Program-made: the position numbers and the translations under genes | DNA from: a virus | Length of the DNA: 64,000 bases | Strand: one strand, 5' to 3' | Virus record (IMG/VR): IMGVR_UViG_3300022723_000207 | Coordinates: 89,185-153,184 of that record | In this document: piece by piece, positions 1 to 7,976 of the stretch | Position numbering within the stretch: position 1 is the stretch's first letter | Layout: each line of letters opens with the position of its first letter | Notes under the pieces: generated by a model | Told to the model about the DNA's origin: nothing | Databases searched by the model: none | Seen by the model: only the letters and a program-made list of their open reading frames with translations

Positions 1-4
1 AGTC

Positions 5-235
5 ATGTTTAAACTGAGTGTTAGAGAAGACCGTTGCGTAGTTCTGAAAGAGATCTATAACGGAATCTCGTTAGAGACCGAAGAAGGCAACCAGCTAAAT
101 GTTTGCATGAGAGATGATACCTTAGAAATGAATGTATGCCCTAAGGGTGTCGATTCTGGGCACTGGTGGCGCGTCGATATGCAAACTGGACGGATAGAGC
201 CAATGGAGCGGCGGGTTAAACACGGTGGAGCTTAA
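5..235 (+). CDS. Small protein of unknown function
   Basis: A 76-residue protein I do not recognise. It has Cys at residues 11, 34 and 45 and no signal peptide or membrane segment. The ATG lies 5 bases from the window edge, so an earlier start cannot be excluded. Its stop is followed one base later by the next short gene, suggesting co-translation. Confidence 0.5.
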   Translation: MFKLSVREDRCVVLKEIYNGISLETEEGNQLNVCMRDDTLEMNVCPKGVDSGHWWRVDMQTGRIEPMERRVKHGGA

Positions 236-236
236 T

Positions 237-380
237 ATGGCGTTTCAGTCCACACCAAGGCCACACGGCAGTCGGATATCACCGAGTCAGCTTGATGATC
301 CACCACCAAGGCCGAATAAGTCACCTCCACCGCCGAAGGGGAGCTATCGGGTCATAAAACTGCCAAGTATTCATTTTTGA
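237..380 (+). CDS. Short proline-rich protein
   Basis: A 47-codon frame starting one base after the preceding stop. Twelve of 47 residues are Pro, including runs PPP and PPPP in the middle, with a basic character. No family recognised. Reality rests on tight coupling to the upstream gene; the tail after residue 36 (YRVIKLPSIHF) is unlike the rest. Confidence 0.4.
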   Translation: MAFQSTPRPHGSRISPSQLDDPPPRPNKSPPPPKGSYRVIKLPSIHF

Positions 381-533
381 GTGGTCTGCAATTTGCCGTC
401 TATAGGAGTATAAAACCGAGTTTATTGCTCTGGATTGTCTTGGGCGGCAAGCATATGATTGGTTGTTTGTACTAATCAATATGGATGGCTTGGTGCTTAA
501 TTTTAGTGAGTCTGACGATCACGCTGAAGGCCA

Positions 534-962
534 ATGGCTAATGACATGCGCTTAGAAAATGTTGATTTTGAGTTGATAGTAGATAATGTGAAAGTGCGCA
601 AAGACAAAATTGTAAAGGCAGAACTATTGGTATGTTTAATGAATTTTGGATATGTTAAAAATGATGCAGATTTTGGTGAGATATTTGATGTTTTAAACTT
701 CTTATTAACAACTGATATTGTAGATCATCATCCTAAGCCATGGTTAGTTAAGGTCATGGATTGGTATTTGTGTCATTTTTGTTTTTATCGTCGTTGGCGT
801 GGTGGAGTTTGGAAAAAATGGTGGATAGACTCTCCGGTAGCTTCTAGCATATGGTTCCACAATGAATTAGGTCAACCAGGGCTGGCCAGGGGTACGCCAT
901 TTATCGAAATTTATGGCATTAGCTGTGAAGCTTTGGATGAGTTAGAAAAATATTATTTGTGA
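534..962 (+). CDS. Hypothetical protein, Trp-rich centre
   Basis: A 142-residue protein of unknown function. A hydrophobic and aromatic stretch at about 60-100 contains several Trp and Cys (WYLCHFCFYRRW) but no clear membrane helix. AT-rich codon use like its neighbours. AAGG lies just before the ATG. No catalytic motif seen. Confidence 0.6.
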   Translation: MANDMRLENVDFELIVDNVKVRKDKIVKAELLVCLMNFGYVKNDADFGEIFDVLNFLLTTDIVDHHPKPWLVKVMDWYLCHFCFYRRWRGGVWKKWWIDSPVASSIWFHNELGQPGLARGTPFIEIYGISCEALDELEKYYL

Positions 963-1087
963 TAAAGGCATTAGCCCATAATAGTTGGCATTGCAGTTTC
1001 GGCCCGAAAATTGACAACTCATCTGAAGCTCCAAAGTAGATAATGGTGCCGATATAAGGCATACATATCCACTATAAGGAGCCAGAT

Positions 1088-1189
1088 ATGATTCGCGTAG
1101 AAGATCTTCAAGATCTTGATTCCCTTGGCCTATATGAACAGATGGGAATCAACACTAAGAAGTACGATCTTGAAAAATCATTTAGGTAG
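1088..1189 (+). CDS. Short ORF, 33 residues
   Basis: A small frame preceded by a good AAGGAG ribosome-binding site 5 bases before the ATG, which is the main reason to list it. The product is acidic (EDLQDLDSLGL) and has no known family. It lies in the spacer before the nucleotidyltransferase gene and could be a leader or a remnant. Confidence 0.4.
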   Translation: MIRVEDLQDLDSLGLYEQMGINTKKYDLEKSFR

Positions 1190-1250
1190 TAGATTTTATC
1201 CGCGCTATTAATAATGCATACGATCGTGCTATAAAAGCGCGGAGAAGTAT

Positions 1251-2153
1251 ATGCCTAGCGTCTTTGATCAATTGCGAGAGCGTGGTATCATTAAAGATTA
1301 TCCTCGTTTTCTTAAGAGTAATGTCCATTATGAAACGATCATGGGCTCCATAGCCTATGGTGTGAGTGGTGATTCTAGTGATTTTGATGTGTATGGTTTT
1401 GCTATTCCACCAAAGAACATTCTATTTCCCCATTTGGATGGCTATATTCCAGGGTTTGGCGCTCAACCGCCAAAATTTGATCAATTTCAAAAACACCATT
1501 TAATGGATAAAGATGCTGAGGGAGGCAAAGGCCGTGAATACGATCTAAATATCTATAATATTGTGAAGTATTTCGATTTATGCATGGGCTGTAATCCCAA
1601 TATGATCGATAGTTTGTTCACGCCTCGACGTTGTGTTTTGCATTCGACTCATATTGGTGAGTTGGTCAGGGACAATCGTAAATTGTTTTTATCAAAGCTG
1701 TGCTGGCACAAATTCAAGGGCTACGCTTACAGCCAAATGCAGAAAATGAAGAGCCAGACTCGTATTGGCAAGCGGGCAGAAGTAGTCCAGGAGTACGGCT
1801 ATGATCTCAAATTCGCTTATCATATGGTTCGATTAATGCATGAAGTAGAACAAATTTTAGAAGAGAACGATTTAGACTTAGAGCGAAATCGCGAACAATT
1901 AAAGTCTATTAGACGTGGTGAGTGGACGTTAGAAGAAGTCGAAAATTACTTTGCTGTTAAGGAAGAAGTTCTAGAGCAAGCTTATGCAAAATCGGATTTG
2001 CCGCACAAACCACGTGAGGCAGAGATCAAGGATTTGCTGGTTCATTGTCTAGAGTCTACATTAGATGGCGTGGATAAGGCGATTAATATTCCTGACCAAG
2101 CCATTAGGGCTCTGAAAGAAATACAAGTTATATGTGACAAAGCTATTAAATAG
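1251..2153 (+). CDS. Predicted nucleotidyltransferase (COG3541-like)
   Basis: A 300-residue protein with a Pol-beta-type nucleotidyltransferase signature near the N terminus: GSIAYG at about 32-37 followed by DSSDFDVYG, giving the GS...DxD pattern that binds metal and NTP. The remainder is helical. This matches the phage/bacterial COG3541 group, whose substrate is unknown; RNA or nucleotide modification is plausible but not shown. GGAG precedes the ATG. The length suits the family. The GS and DxD residues are visible; the target is inference. Confidence 0.75.
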   Translation: MPSVFDQLRERGIIKDYPRFLKSNVHYETIMGSIAYGVSGDSSDFDVYGFAIPPKNILFPHLDGYIPGFGAQPPKFDQFQKHHLMDKDAEGGKGREYDLNIYNIVKYFDLCMGCNPNMIDSLFTPRRCVLHSTHIGELVRDNRKLFLSKLCWHKFKGYAYSQMQKMKSQTRIGKRAEVVQEYGYDLKFAYHMVRLMHEVEQILEENDLDLERNREQLKSIRRGEWTLEEVENYFAVKEEVLEQAYAKSDLPHKPREAEIKDLLVHCLESTLDGVDKAINIPDQAIRALKEIQVICDKAIK

Positions 2154-2221
2154 ATATAGCGCTTTATAGTCTATAGTAAAATAGGGATTTATTTATTTTA
2201 AGTTAAATATATAAATCAGAT

Positions 2222-2500
2222 ATGAGTAAGAAGCGTTACATCTGTGCTGGGCCACGAGCAAATGAGCCTGATGCTAATGGTATAATCTATCCGAAGGAAG
2301 TTTTGCAAAAAGCTATCGAAGAAGCGCAATATAGAGTTAAGGAAGGCAAAATGCTGGCCCATTGTGGGTCAGGCTGTGGGTCAGGCTGTGGGTCAGGCTA
2401 TGAGGTAGAGTTAGACAAGATTGTTGGAATAGTGCGCAGCTTAGACTTAGAAGATGATAGAGTGATTATAGAAGTAGAAAGTTTGGACAACCAGGAATAA
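2222..2500 (+). CDS. Short prohead-protease-like N-terminal domain with CGSG repeat
   Basis: A 92-residue protein. The order 'NGIIYPKEVL' then 'KIVGIVRSLDLEDDRVI' resembles the start of T4 gp21-type prohead proteases (N-x-G-x-x-Y-P, then a strand pair), but the protein stops before the Ser/His catalytic region of full-length enzymes. Between the two parts, three exact tandem copies encode Gly-Ser-Gly-Cys. It may be a stand-alone inhibitor-like or scaffold-like domain, or a truncated copy. The stop overlaps the next start (TAATG). Confidence 0.5.
   Translation: MSKKRYICAGPRANEPDANGIIYPKEVLQKAIEEAQYRVKEGKMLAHCGSGCGSGCGSGYEVELDKIVGIVRSLDLEDDRVIIEVESLDNQE
2363..2398 (+). repeat. Three perfect tandem 12-mers inside a coding region
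   Basis: The unit TGTGGGTCAGGC occurs three times without change (2363-2374, 2375-2386, 2387-2398). It keeps the reading frame and adds a CGSG unit per copy, so copy-number change would not disrupt the protein. Confidence 0.9.
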
Positions 2501-2757
2501 TGTCAGCAGAAGATTATTTTGCAGCTGATGGATACGATATCAGCTTGGAAGAAGAATTCGAAATCCAGGCCGGTGAAGATAGGATGGCTGGGCTGGGATG
2601 GCAGAAGCGTAATGTTGATATGACTGCCTGTGCTAATGGCTTTGGGATCGTGCATAATGCTAGAGTTGTGGCATCTGGAAATAATTGGCGAGCGGTGGTT
2701 GTAAAAGCCAAAGAGCTGGCTAAGAAGTACGGATTTGTTGATGTCATCAGAAGATGA
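2500..2757 (+). CDS. Hypothetical protein, 85 aa
   Basis: An acidic N terminus followed by a compact part with the pattern 'FGIVHNARVVASGNNWRAVVVKAKELAKKYGF', suggestive of a small alpha/beta fold. No family recognised. It overlaps the previous stop by one base and the next start by four, so it is the middle of a translationally coupled trio. Confidence 0.55.
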   Translation: MSAEDYFAADGYDISLEEEFEIQAGEDRMAGLGWQKRNVDMTACANGFGIVHNARVVASGNNWRAVVVKAKELAKKYGFVDVIRR

Positions 2758-2840
2758 CACATATCGCCAATGATGGGCTTCCTGCCCACAAAAACGCTGA
2801 TCCTGACTGCAAGATTTGCGATGGCATGGAGTTGCACTAA
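2754..2840 (+). CDS. Tiny protein with CxxC motif
   Basis: A 28-residue frame overlapping the previous gene as ATGA. The C-terminal part (CKICDGMELH) has a CxxC pair and a terminal His, which could hold a metal, as seen in many tiny phage zinc-ribbon proteins. Reality is supported only by the overlap. Confidence 0.4.
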   Translation: MTHIANDGLPAHKNADPDCKICDGMELH

Positions 2841-3003
2841 AGGAAGTTCGACATGATATCAAAGAACTTAGATGGTACATTGAAGGCAAGTGATGGTTAG
2901 AATTAGCGACTATCACTGGACTGAATTAGAAGATTGGTTTTAGAAACAGATAGGAAACGTAGCTCAAAATTAACATGGAGAAACAAAATGACAAAAATCA
3001 TAA

Positions 3004-3195
3004 ATGTTAAAAAAGAAGCTAAAGCTAAAAGCTAAAGCTAAAAAAGTTGAAGCAATAAAAAAGGTCAGAGAAGCCAAAGCGGAAGCTGCGACCAACGCAG
3101 TAATAGAAAAGTCCATTAGTAAAAGAATATTTATTTTGTCATTATTAGCGACTGTTTCTGCTATGGTTGCATATCTTTATTTTGCGGGGATGTAA
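3004..3195 (+). CDS. Lys/Ala-rich small protein with C-terminal membrane helix
   Basis: A 63-residue product with a Lys/Ala/Glu-rich half (1-37) and a hydrophobic segment at about 43-61, so probably a tail-anchored membrane protein. A better start lies at 2988 (GGAG 8 bases before ATG). That frame runs into a stop after 15 codons inside an (AAAGCT)n repeat. One extra A in this repeat separates the two frames, so the intact gene may be 2988-3195. Function unknown. Confidence 0.45.
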   Translation: MLKKKLKLKAKAKKVEAIKKVREAKAEAATNAVIEKSISKRIFILSLLATVSAMVAYLYFAGM

Positions 3196-3373
3196 TTTAA
3201 AGGCTCAATTGTTTTCATGGTTAGCTCAGCTGTACCAATAGGATGGCACTTGAATGTGGTGGGATAGGATTGGCAGTAGTATGTTTGTGAAGCTGGCTTA
3301 ATGTGGGATAAGTATTGTGATGGTAATCCTCATAAGTGCAAAAAAGCAGAACTAAAGTTTAAGGATAGGCCCC

Positions 3374-3628
3374 ATGGTTGAAAAGAAGCCCAAAAGTGAA
3401 ATTTTAAAAGAAGTCCTAGATCAGAATGGGCTTAAAACTTCCATGACTTTCACTAGAAAAGCTGTATATGAAGCGATGCAGACATATGCCAATCAAGAAA
3501 TAGCGGCCATTGAAGTTGAGCTGGATGCTGCCACTAAAGTTCTAGATATTATTATAAACTCTGAAACAGCGGAAGATCTCATTGCAATGAGGGATGCCCT
3601 TAGATTGGAAGTAAAAGATGACGATTAG
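3374..3628 (+). CDS. Hypothetical protein, 84 aa
   Basis: A helical, charged protein (Lys-rich start, acidic end LEVKDDD). No domain recognised. It sits 16 bases before the exonuclease gene, in the same orientation. Confidence 0.5.
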   Translation: MVEKKPKSEILKEVLDQNGLKTSMTFTRKAVYEAMQTYANQEIAAIEVELDAATKVLDIIINSETAEDLIAMRDALRLEVKDDD

Positions 3629-3644
3629 CGGAATATAAAGATAT

Positions 3645-4166
3645 ATGGATAAAGATTCAACATTTTTAGTAATTGATGTAGAATCAGTCGGTTTACATGG
3701 TACTGCATTTGCAGTAGCTGGCATGTTGCTAAATTGGGAAGGTGTTGGATGGACTTTCACTTATGCCTGCCACCCAGACAAAGCTTCTGGCGCAGATTCT
3801 GATCGCAAGTGGGTCATGGAAAATGTGCCGAAGTTGGATTATAATTGTGATAATCCTCGCGAAGTTCGTGATTTATTTTGGGATATGTGGATTGATACTA
3901 AAAAGAAATACCAAAACGTGATCATGGCGGCGGAATGCTCATGGCCAGTTGAAGCTAGATTTTTAAACAGTTGCATTGATGATGATAAAGAGTTACGGAA
4001 TTGGCTTGGTCCCTACCCGTTGCATGATATTTCTTCTATTATGCTGGCTGTTGGCATGGATCCAATGAATAATTATCGGCGTTTAAAGGACGAAAAACCA
4101 GAGCACCATCCGCTGTCTGATGTCAAATTATCGGCTAGACTTTTGCGGGAAGCATTCGATGGATAA
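3645..4166 (+). CDS. DEDDh-type 3'-5' exonuclease
   Basis: A 173-residue RNase H-fold exonuclease. The Exo I motif is 'VIDVES' at about 9-14 (Asp, Glu); the C-terminal 'HHPLSDVKLSARLL' supplies the His-x4-Asp of Exo III. The 'LHDISSIM' region fits the middle of the fold. The protein is short, without polymerase or other domains. A role in RNA or DNA turnover is likely; the substrate is unknown. A second DEDDh protein is encoded on the minus strand at 34610-35194, so the phage carries two. The 3' end overlaps the next start by 8 bases. Confidence 0.7.
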   Translation: MDKDSTFLVIDVESVGLHGTAFAVAGMLLNWEGVGWTFTYACHPDKASGADSDRKWVMENVPKLDYNCDNPREVRDLFWDMWIDTKKKYQNVIMAAECSWPVEARFLNSCIDDDKELRNWLGPYPLHDISSIMLAVGMDPMNNYRRLKDEKPEHHPLSDVKLSARLLREAFDG

Positions 4167-4440
4167 GAGGATATTCGAAGTAAAAGTAAAATCTGAAGAA
4201 TTTCGTGATGCCATTATACAGTCTTTAACATTATGCCGATTTCATTTTATTGAGCCGTGCGACTTTGTTGTTGGCGATAAGTTTGTGACTATTGACGACA
4301 ATTGCAATATCAATATTTATGATGCAATATCAGCTTGTGGTGATGTGATTAGTCTTAATGTTGATTCATTGTTAATTGTTGGGATGGTTGACTCCGTTAA
4401 TAGTTTTTATAAAGCACCTGACTATTTTATTAAAATGTGA
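4159..4440 (+). CDS. Hypothetical protein, 93 aa
   Basis: Start chosen at the ATG overlapping the exonuclease stop. The in-frame ATG at 4120 is deep inside that gene. The product looks like a small alpha/beta protein (FEVKVKSEEFRDAIIQSL) of unknown function. Confidence 0.5.
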   Translation: MDKRIFEVKVKSEEFRDAIIQSLTLCRFHFIEPCDFVVGDKFVTIDDNCNINIYDAISACGDVISLNVDSLLIVGMVDSVNSFYKAPDYFIKM

Positions 4441-4513
4441 CTAACTTACATATATCAGAGGGATGGTATATATGACACGTTAGTTGGGCTAAACATTGTG
4501 AAGGAACAAATAC

Positions 4514-5299
4514 GTGGCTGATCGAGTTGCTAAATTTGATAGGCTTGTTTTCCCAATAATTAAAAATATGCCGTCATTTGGTAAGTTTGTTGATGGTGAT
4601 TTTTCTGGTGTTGATTTTGAAGCTTTCCAAACTGATCGAGAATTCAATAAAGACGATTATCGTGTGTGGTTTCAAGAAATATGTGATAGCCAGGGCATTG
4701 AAAATCAGCATCGTTTTGCTGTGGCGACTATATTGAAAGAACTAGAGATTTTGTTATACACCCCAGAGGACGTTGCTGGTAGTGGCATCATCAACGATCT
4801 AGTTGGTGTTCAACCTATAATGGCACCAACAGAGTTAAGGTATAGGTATACAATGACTATTAATTTTTATCATCCTGATGAGAAATATGGCTGTTTCTCT
4901 AATTTTTCTAGGCATGAAGTTGATCTGGGCGGTTATGTTTGGCCAACTAGTGAACATTATTATCAAGCGCAAAAATTTGAGGATCATGATATTCAAAAAA
5001 GAGTGCGTAATTGCAAAGGGCCTGGCGCAGCACGAGGGATGGGGCGTGATCGATCATTACCGCTTAAGAAAAATTGGGAACAGATTAAAGACGATGTGAT
5101 GTATAAGGTGGTGCTTGCTAAATTCACGCAGCATAGGCATATTAAAGAAATCCTACTGGGTACTGGTCATAATCATTTAGTTGAGAAATCACCAATCGAT
5201 TATTATTGGGGGTCTGGAGCAGATGGAACTGGCCAGAACAAGCTTGGTAGGACACTTATGAAAGTAAGAGAATATTTATCTAATAGTCGTTTCCTTTAG
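4514..5299 (+). CDS. NADAR-domain (YbiA-like) protein with extra N-terminal domain
   Basis: Residues about 115-258 are a NADAR domain: 'GCFSNFSRHEV', 'WPTSEHYYQAQKF', 'GPGAARGMGRDRSLPLKKNWE', 'VMYKVVLAKFTQH', 'YWGSGADGTGQNKLG'. Family members cleave N-glycosidic bonds; some remove ADP-ribose from guanine laid down by DarT-type toxins and others act on riboflavin-pathway intermediates. The first about 110 residues are an unrecognised extension, absent from minimal YbiA proteins. The start is GTG after AAGGA. The HD hydrolase and ADP-ribosylglycohydrolase follow, suggesting an ADP-ribose-related set. Domain call firm, substrate inferred. Confidence 0.85.
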   Translation: MADRVAKFDRLVFPIIKNMPSFGKFVDGDFSGVDFEAFQTDREFNKDDYRVWFQEICDSQGIENQHRFAVATILKELEILLYTPEDVAGSGIINDLVGVQPIMAPTELRYRYTMTINFYHPDEKYGCFSNFSRHEVDLGGYVWPTSEHYYQAQKFEDHDIQKRVRNCKGPGAARGMGRDRSLPLKKNWEQIKDDVMYKVVLAKFTQHRHIKEILLGTGHNHLVEKSPIDYYWGSGADGTGQNKLGRTLMKVREYLSNSRFL

Positions 5300-5398
5300 A
5301 AACTGTCCGTGACGCATTCGTGCGTATCGGCAGTCCAAAAGCTGCACACTTGTTGTGTTGGGATGATATCATGAGCATCTACTATCAAGAGGTCGGTC

Positions 5399-6031
5399 AT
5401 GAATGAAAGATTTAAAGAATGGGCAACCAGCATATTAATGGATTCTGGGATAGTGCCATGTAAATTGGATGACACCTTAAGCGGCCTGTTAGCATATTAT
5501 AATAATGGCAGGTATTATCATAATCCTGCTCACATCCTCTACATGTTGGATCGCATGGAAGAAGCTGGTTGGACCAGCACTAATCTTTCTTTTGCGATTT
5601 TATTTCATGATGTGTACTATGCGCTTGGGGTTGGGCGTGGTGTTAATGAAAGAATTAGCGCCGATATAGCCCTACGATCTTTAGAAGATTGCCTTTATAT
5701 CTTTCGTGATTGTGCTGCTATTGAAAGAATGATTATGGCAACTGCAGATTTTATGGATTCAATTCACACAGATACAAACTGCCAGAAGATTTGTGATCTA
5801 GATCTTTCTTCATTAGCTCGTGAACCTTATGAAGATTTTGTTTATCAACAGAGAGAAATTTTGATGGAGAACGGTTTAGGAGTTGAGCATCTTCATAAAT
5901 CCGCGTATTTTTTAAACACGCTATTAGAAAAACGAGGTGATGATTTGTTTTATACTGATTACGGTAAAAAGCACTGGCTAGATAAGGCAAAAGATAATAT
6001 CCAAAGGTTAGAAAGTGATTATGGTTCATGA
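5399..6031 (+). CDS. HD-domain phosphohydrolase (COG4339-like)
   Basis: A 210-residue protein with the HD pattern of COG4339: 'GRYYHNPAHILYMLD' (His-x3-His), 'AILFHDVYY' (His-Asp), 'NERISADIAL', and a later Asp in 'CDLDLSSL'. Such proteins are predicted metal-dependent hydrolases of nucleotides or phosphate esters. GAGGTCGG lies just upstream of the ATG. It sits between NADAR and an ADP-ribosylglycohydrolase, and the three may act on one pathway. Residues are visible; the reaction is unknown. Confidence 0.8.
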   Translation: MNERFKEWATSILMDSGIVPCKLDDTLSGLLAYYNNGRYYHNPAHILYMLDRMEEAGWTSTNLSFAILFHDVYYALGVGRGVNERISADIALRSLEDCLYIFRDCAAIERMIMATADFMDSIHTDTNCQKICDLDLSSLAREPYEDFVYQQREILMENGLGVEHLHKSAYFLNTLLEKRGDDLFYTDYGKKHWLDKAKDNIQRLESDYGS

Positions 6032-6902
6032 TTGCTGCTATTTTGTTAAAAATAATATGATTACACAAATAGCGGTTGCTGACTCTTATGGTGCAGCTTA
6101 TGAGTTTGCTCCTAAGCCACCGCTTAATGATTTAAAATTTCATAAGCATCCTAATCGAAAAGACGATTTAGTGGAAGGTGAGTATACTGATGATACTCAG
6201 ATGACGCTGGCGATCATGCGCCATATGATTAGTGATAAGCCTTGGAATCAATATTGGATCGCTTGGCATTTTTTGGATGAATACCGCAATTATAGTATTG
6301 ATGGGTATGCTAGAAGATTTCAAAAGTTTTTAGATGATTGCCGATCTATTAATGATTTTGTGTCTAAGATATCTCCTAAATCCAAGAGAAATGGTAGCGT
6401 AATGCGCTCTGTTCCAATTGGGGTGTTACCCACGCCTGAGGATGTTGTTAATTATTCTTATATTCAGTCATCAGTTACTCATGCCACCCCATCAAGTTGT
6501 ATTAGTTCAGCGTCAGTTGCTTTAGCGTCTCACTACTACTATCATGATCTAGGTCCTAAATCTAAGGTTTCTGAATATCTAAAAGGAATCCTGGGATTTT
6601 CACTTAAGCGAGTGGACACTAAAGTAGCTTGTGATGCTGTGGAGACGGCCCACGCTGCTCTTTGGATATCCAAAAGCACCGATGATTTAGACTTAGCTAT
6701 GAAAAAGGCGGTAGATCTAGGGGGTGATACCGATTCGGTAGCAGCGGTTGCTTGTGGATTAATATCTATGAGACCCGGTTTGAATGATGAAATGGAATTA
6801 ACTAGCCTTTTGTCAGATAGAAATAGGCGGTCAGTATCTTCAATGGTTGAATTAGAAAAAGAGCTATTTCAAAAATACGGTAGGGCTGCAACAAATAACT
6901 GA
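6021..6902 (+). CDS. ADP-ribosylglycohydrolase (DraG/ARH family)
   Basis: About 293 residues with the ARH pattern: 'ADSYGAAYEF' near the N terminus, 'YTDDTQMTLAI' (the metal-binding Thr-Asp-Asp), 'NGSVMRSVPIG' and 'LGGDTDSVAAVACG' near the C terminus with the second metal-binding Asp pair. The fold hydrolyses ADP-ribose from proteins or related molecules. The start is uncertain: GTG 6015, ATG 6021 or ATG 6057; the last best fits the family N terminus, while 6021 overlaps the upstream stop as usual here. It may reverse ADP-ribosylation by a host toxin or phage ART. Confidence 0.88.
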   Translation: MVHDCCYFVKNNMITQIAVADSYGAAYEFAPKPPLNDLKFHKHPNRKDDLVEGEYTDDTQMTLAIMRHMISDKPWNQYWIAWHFLDEYRNYSIDGYARRFQKFLDDCRSINDFVSKISPKSKRNGSVMRSVPIGVLPTPEDVVNYSYIQSSVTHATPSSCISSASVALASHYYYHDLGPKSKVSEYLKGILGFSLKRVDTKVACDAVETAHAALWISKSTDDLDLAMKKAVDLGGDTDSVAAVACGLISMRPGLNDEMELTSLLSDRNRRSVSSMVELEKELFQKYGRAATNN

Positions 6903-7213
6903 TGTACGACGACCAGCGTTATCAGAAGCCTAGCGACATCAACCATTTGGTGATGTATGTTGATGGTAGTGATGGAGTTAGGTACTACTTGTGCTACGAC
7001 AACAACGAAAATGTTGTGGTTCGTGGTGGCAACAGTAAGTTCATGGCTACCCTGGAGTATGCTGCGGCTAATGGCCTCTTGCATGCCATGACTGATGATA
7101 GCAAGATTCTGGACCACCAAATGGCTCGTGACGCCTGGATTAAGTTCCGTAGTTATTGTGGCATGTCTGAGGATATTCCTTCAGACAAATATACCACATG
7201 GCTAGAATCTTAA
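6902..7213 (+). CDS. Hypothetical protein, 103 aa
   Basis: Starts at the base after the DraG gene's stop begins (TGATG overlap). Mixed alpha/beta, with an N-terminal strand-rich part (VMYVDGSDGVRYYLCYD). No motif recognised. The 3' end overlaps the following gene by 16 bases. Confidence 0.55.
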   Translation: MYDDQRYQKPSDINHLVMYVDGSDGVRYYLCYDNNENVVVRGGNSKFMATLEYAAANGLLHAMTDDSKILDHQMARDAWIKFRSYCGMSEDIPSDKYTTWLES

Positions 7214-7962
7214 GATACTTATTGTCAGAAGACTTGGCGAGTGATGCCGAGGACTTAGCTGACAAATTGCGTAAAGCATTTGGCGTATCCTACAAAGAGA
7301 TACGCCAAATGTATAAAGATGCAGGCCAGAAGACTGAGCCGTTCTATCAGATGCTGTCTCAGAAGGCAGCCGAATTAGAAGCTCAAGTTGATGATTCTGA
7401 CGGTATTGGTGATGAAATGCCGTCGTTTAAGGTTGCTAATAAAGACACAGAGCAGCTAGATCCGAGCATGGCAGCCGAGCCTGCTGATAATCAATTTAAA
7501 GATGAAGGTGTCATTGATGTATTGAAATATCTTTCCAATTTATGGCGTAGTAGAGATCGCGTCAGGGTTATTGCGGCAAGGCTTGGCATTGACCCTGATA
7601 TTTATGCGGCTGCTGGGCTTGGCAACATCCCAGACGATTATGATGATGAAGATATCTGGAACACTATGGACCAAAGTAATCATGGTCAGGTAGAATTTTA
7701 TCAGTCGAAGTGGCAGCCTTATTATATTGATACCATGGAACGTTTAAAAGAGCTTCCAGATGATATAAAACAAGAGATTTCTGATATTGTTCAGAAAAGT
7801 AAAGAGCATAAGAGGGATGTCTCTTTCCCGGTCCGCTCTGATCGTCCTTATGATGACGAAGGGCAGGCTTTTGAGGGCAGGTTACTAAATGATTTAGTGA
7901 TTGAGGAAGAGAACTCAATTACGGTACTCTCTAAGGGTAGTTCTGTTTTCAAAGTAATTTAG
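7198..7962 (+). CDS. Hypothetical protein, 254 aa
   Basis: An acidic protein with helical N terminus (LLSEDLASDAEDLADKLRKAF), a central disordered linker rich in D/E/A (about 85-120) and a helical C-terminal half. Similar 'LLSED'-type starts recur in small phage proteins of this window (e.g. 23047-23922). No catalytic signature. Function unknown. Confidence 0.55.
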   Translation: MARILRYLLSEDLASDAEDLADKLRKAFGVSYKEIRQMYKDAGQKTEPFYQMLSQKAAELEAQVDDSDGIGDEMPSFKVANKDTEQLDPSMAAEPADNQFKDEGVIDVLKYLSNLWRSRDRVRVIAARLGIDPDIYAAAGLGNIPDDYDDEDIWNTMDQSNHGQVEFYQSKWQPYYIDTMERLKELPDDIKQEISDIVQKSKEHKRDVSFPVRSDRPYDDEGQAFEGRLLNDLVIEEENSITVLSKGSSVFKVI

Positions 7963-7976
7963 CGTATTTAAGGTCT

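Noticed and set aside
2503-2916. Minus-strand frame opposite 2500-2757
   Set aside because: No ribosome site, covers three coupled forward genes, composition unlike phage proteins.
3218-3290. tRNA starting GGTTAGCTCAGCTG
   Set aside because: A D-arm-like fragment only; no T arm, anticodon stem or acceptor partner follows.
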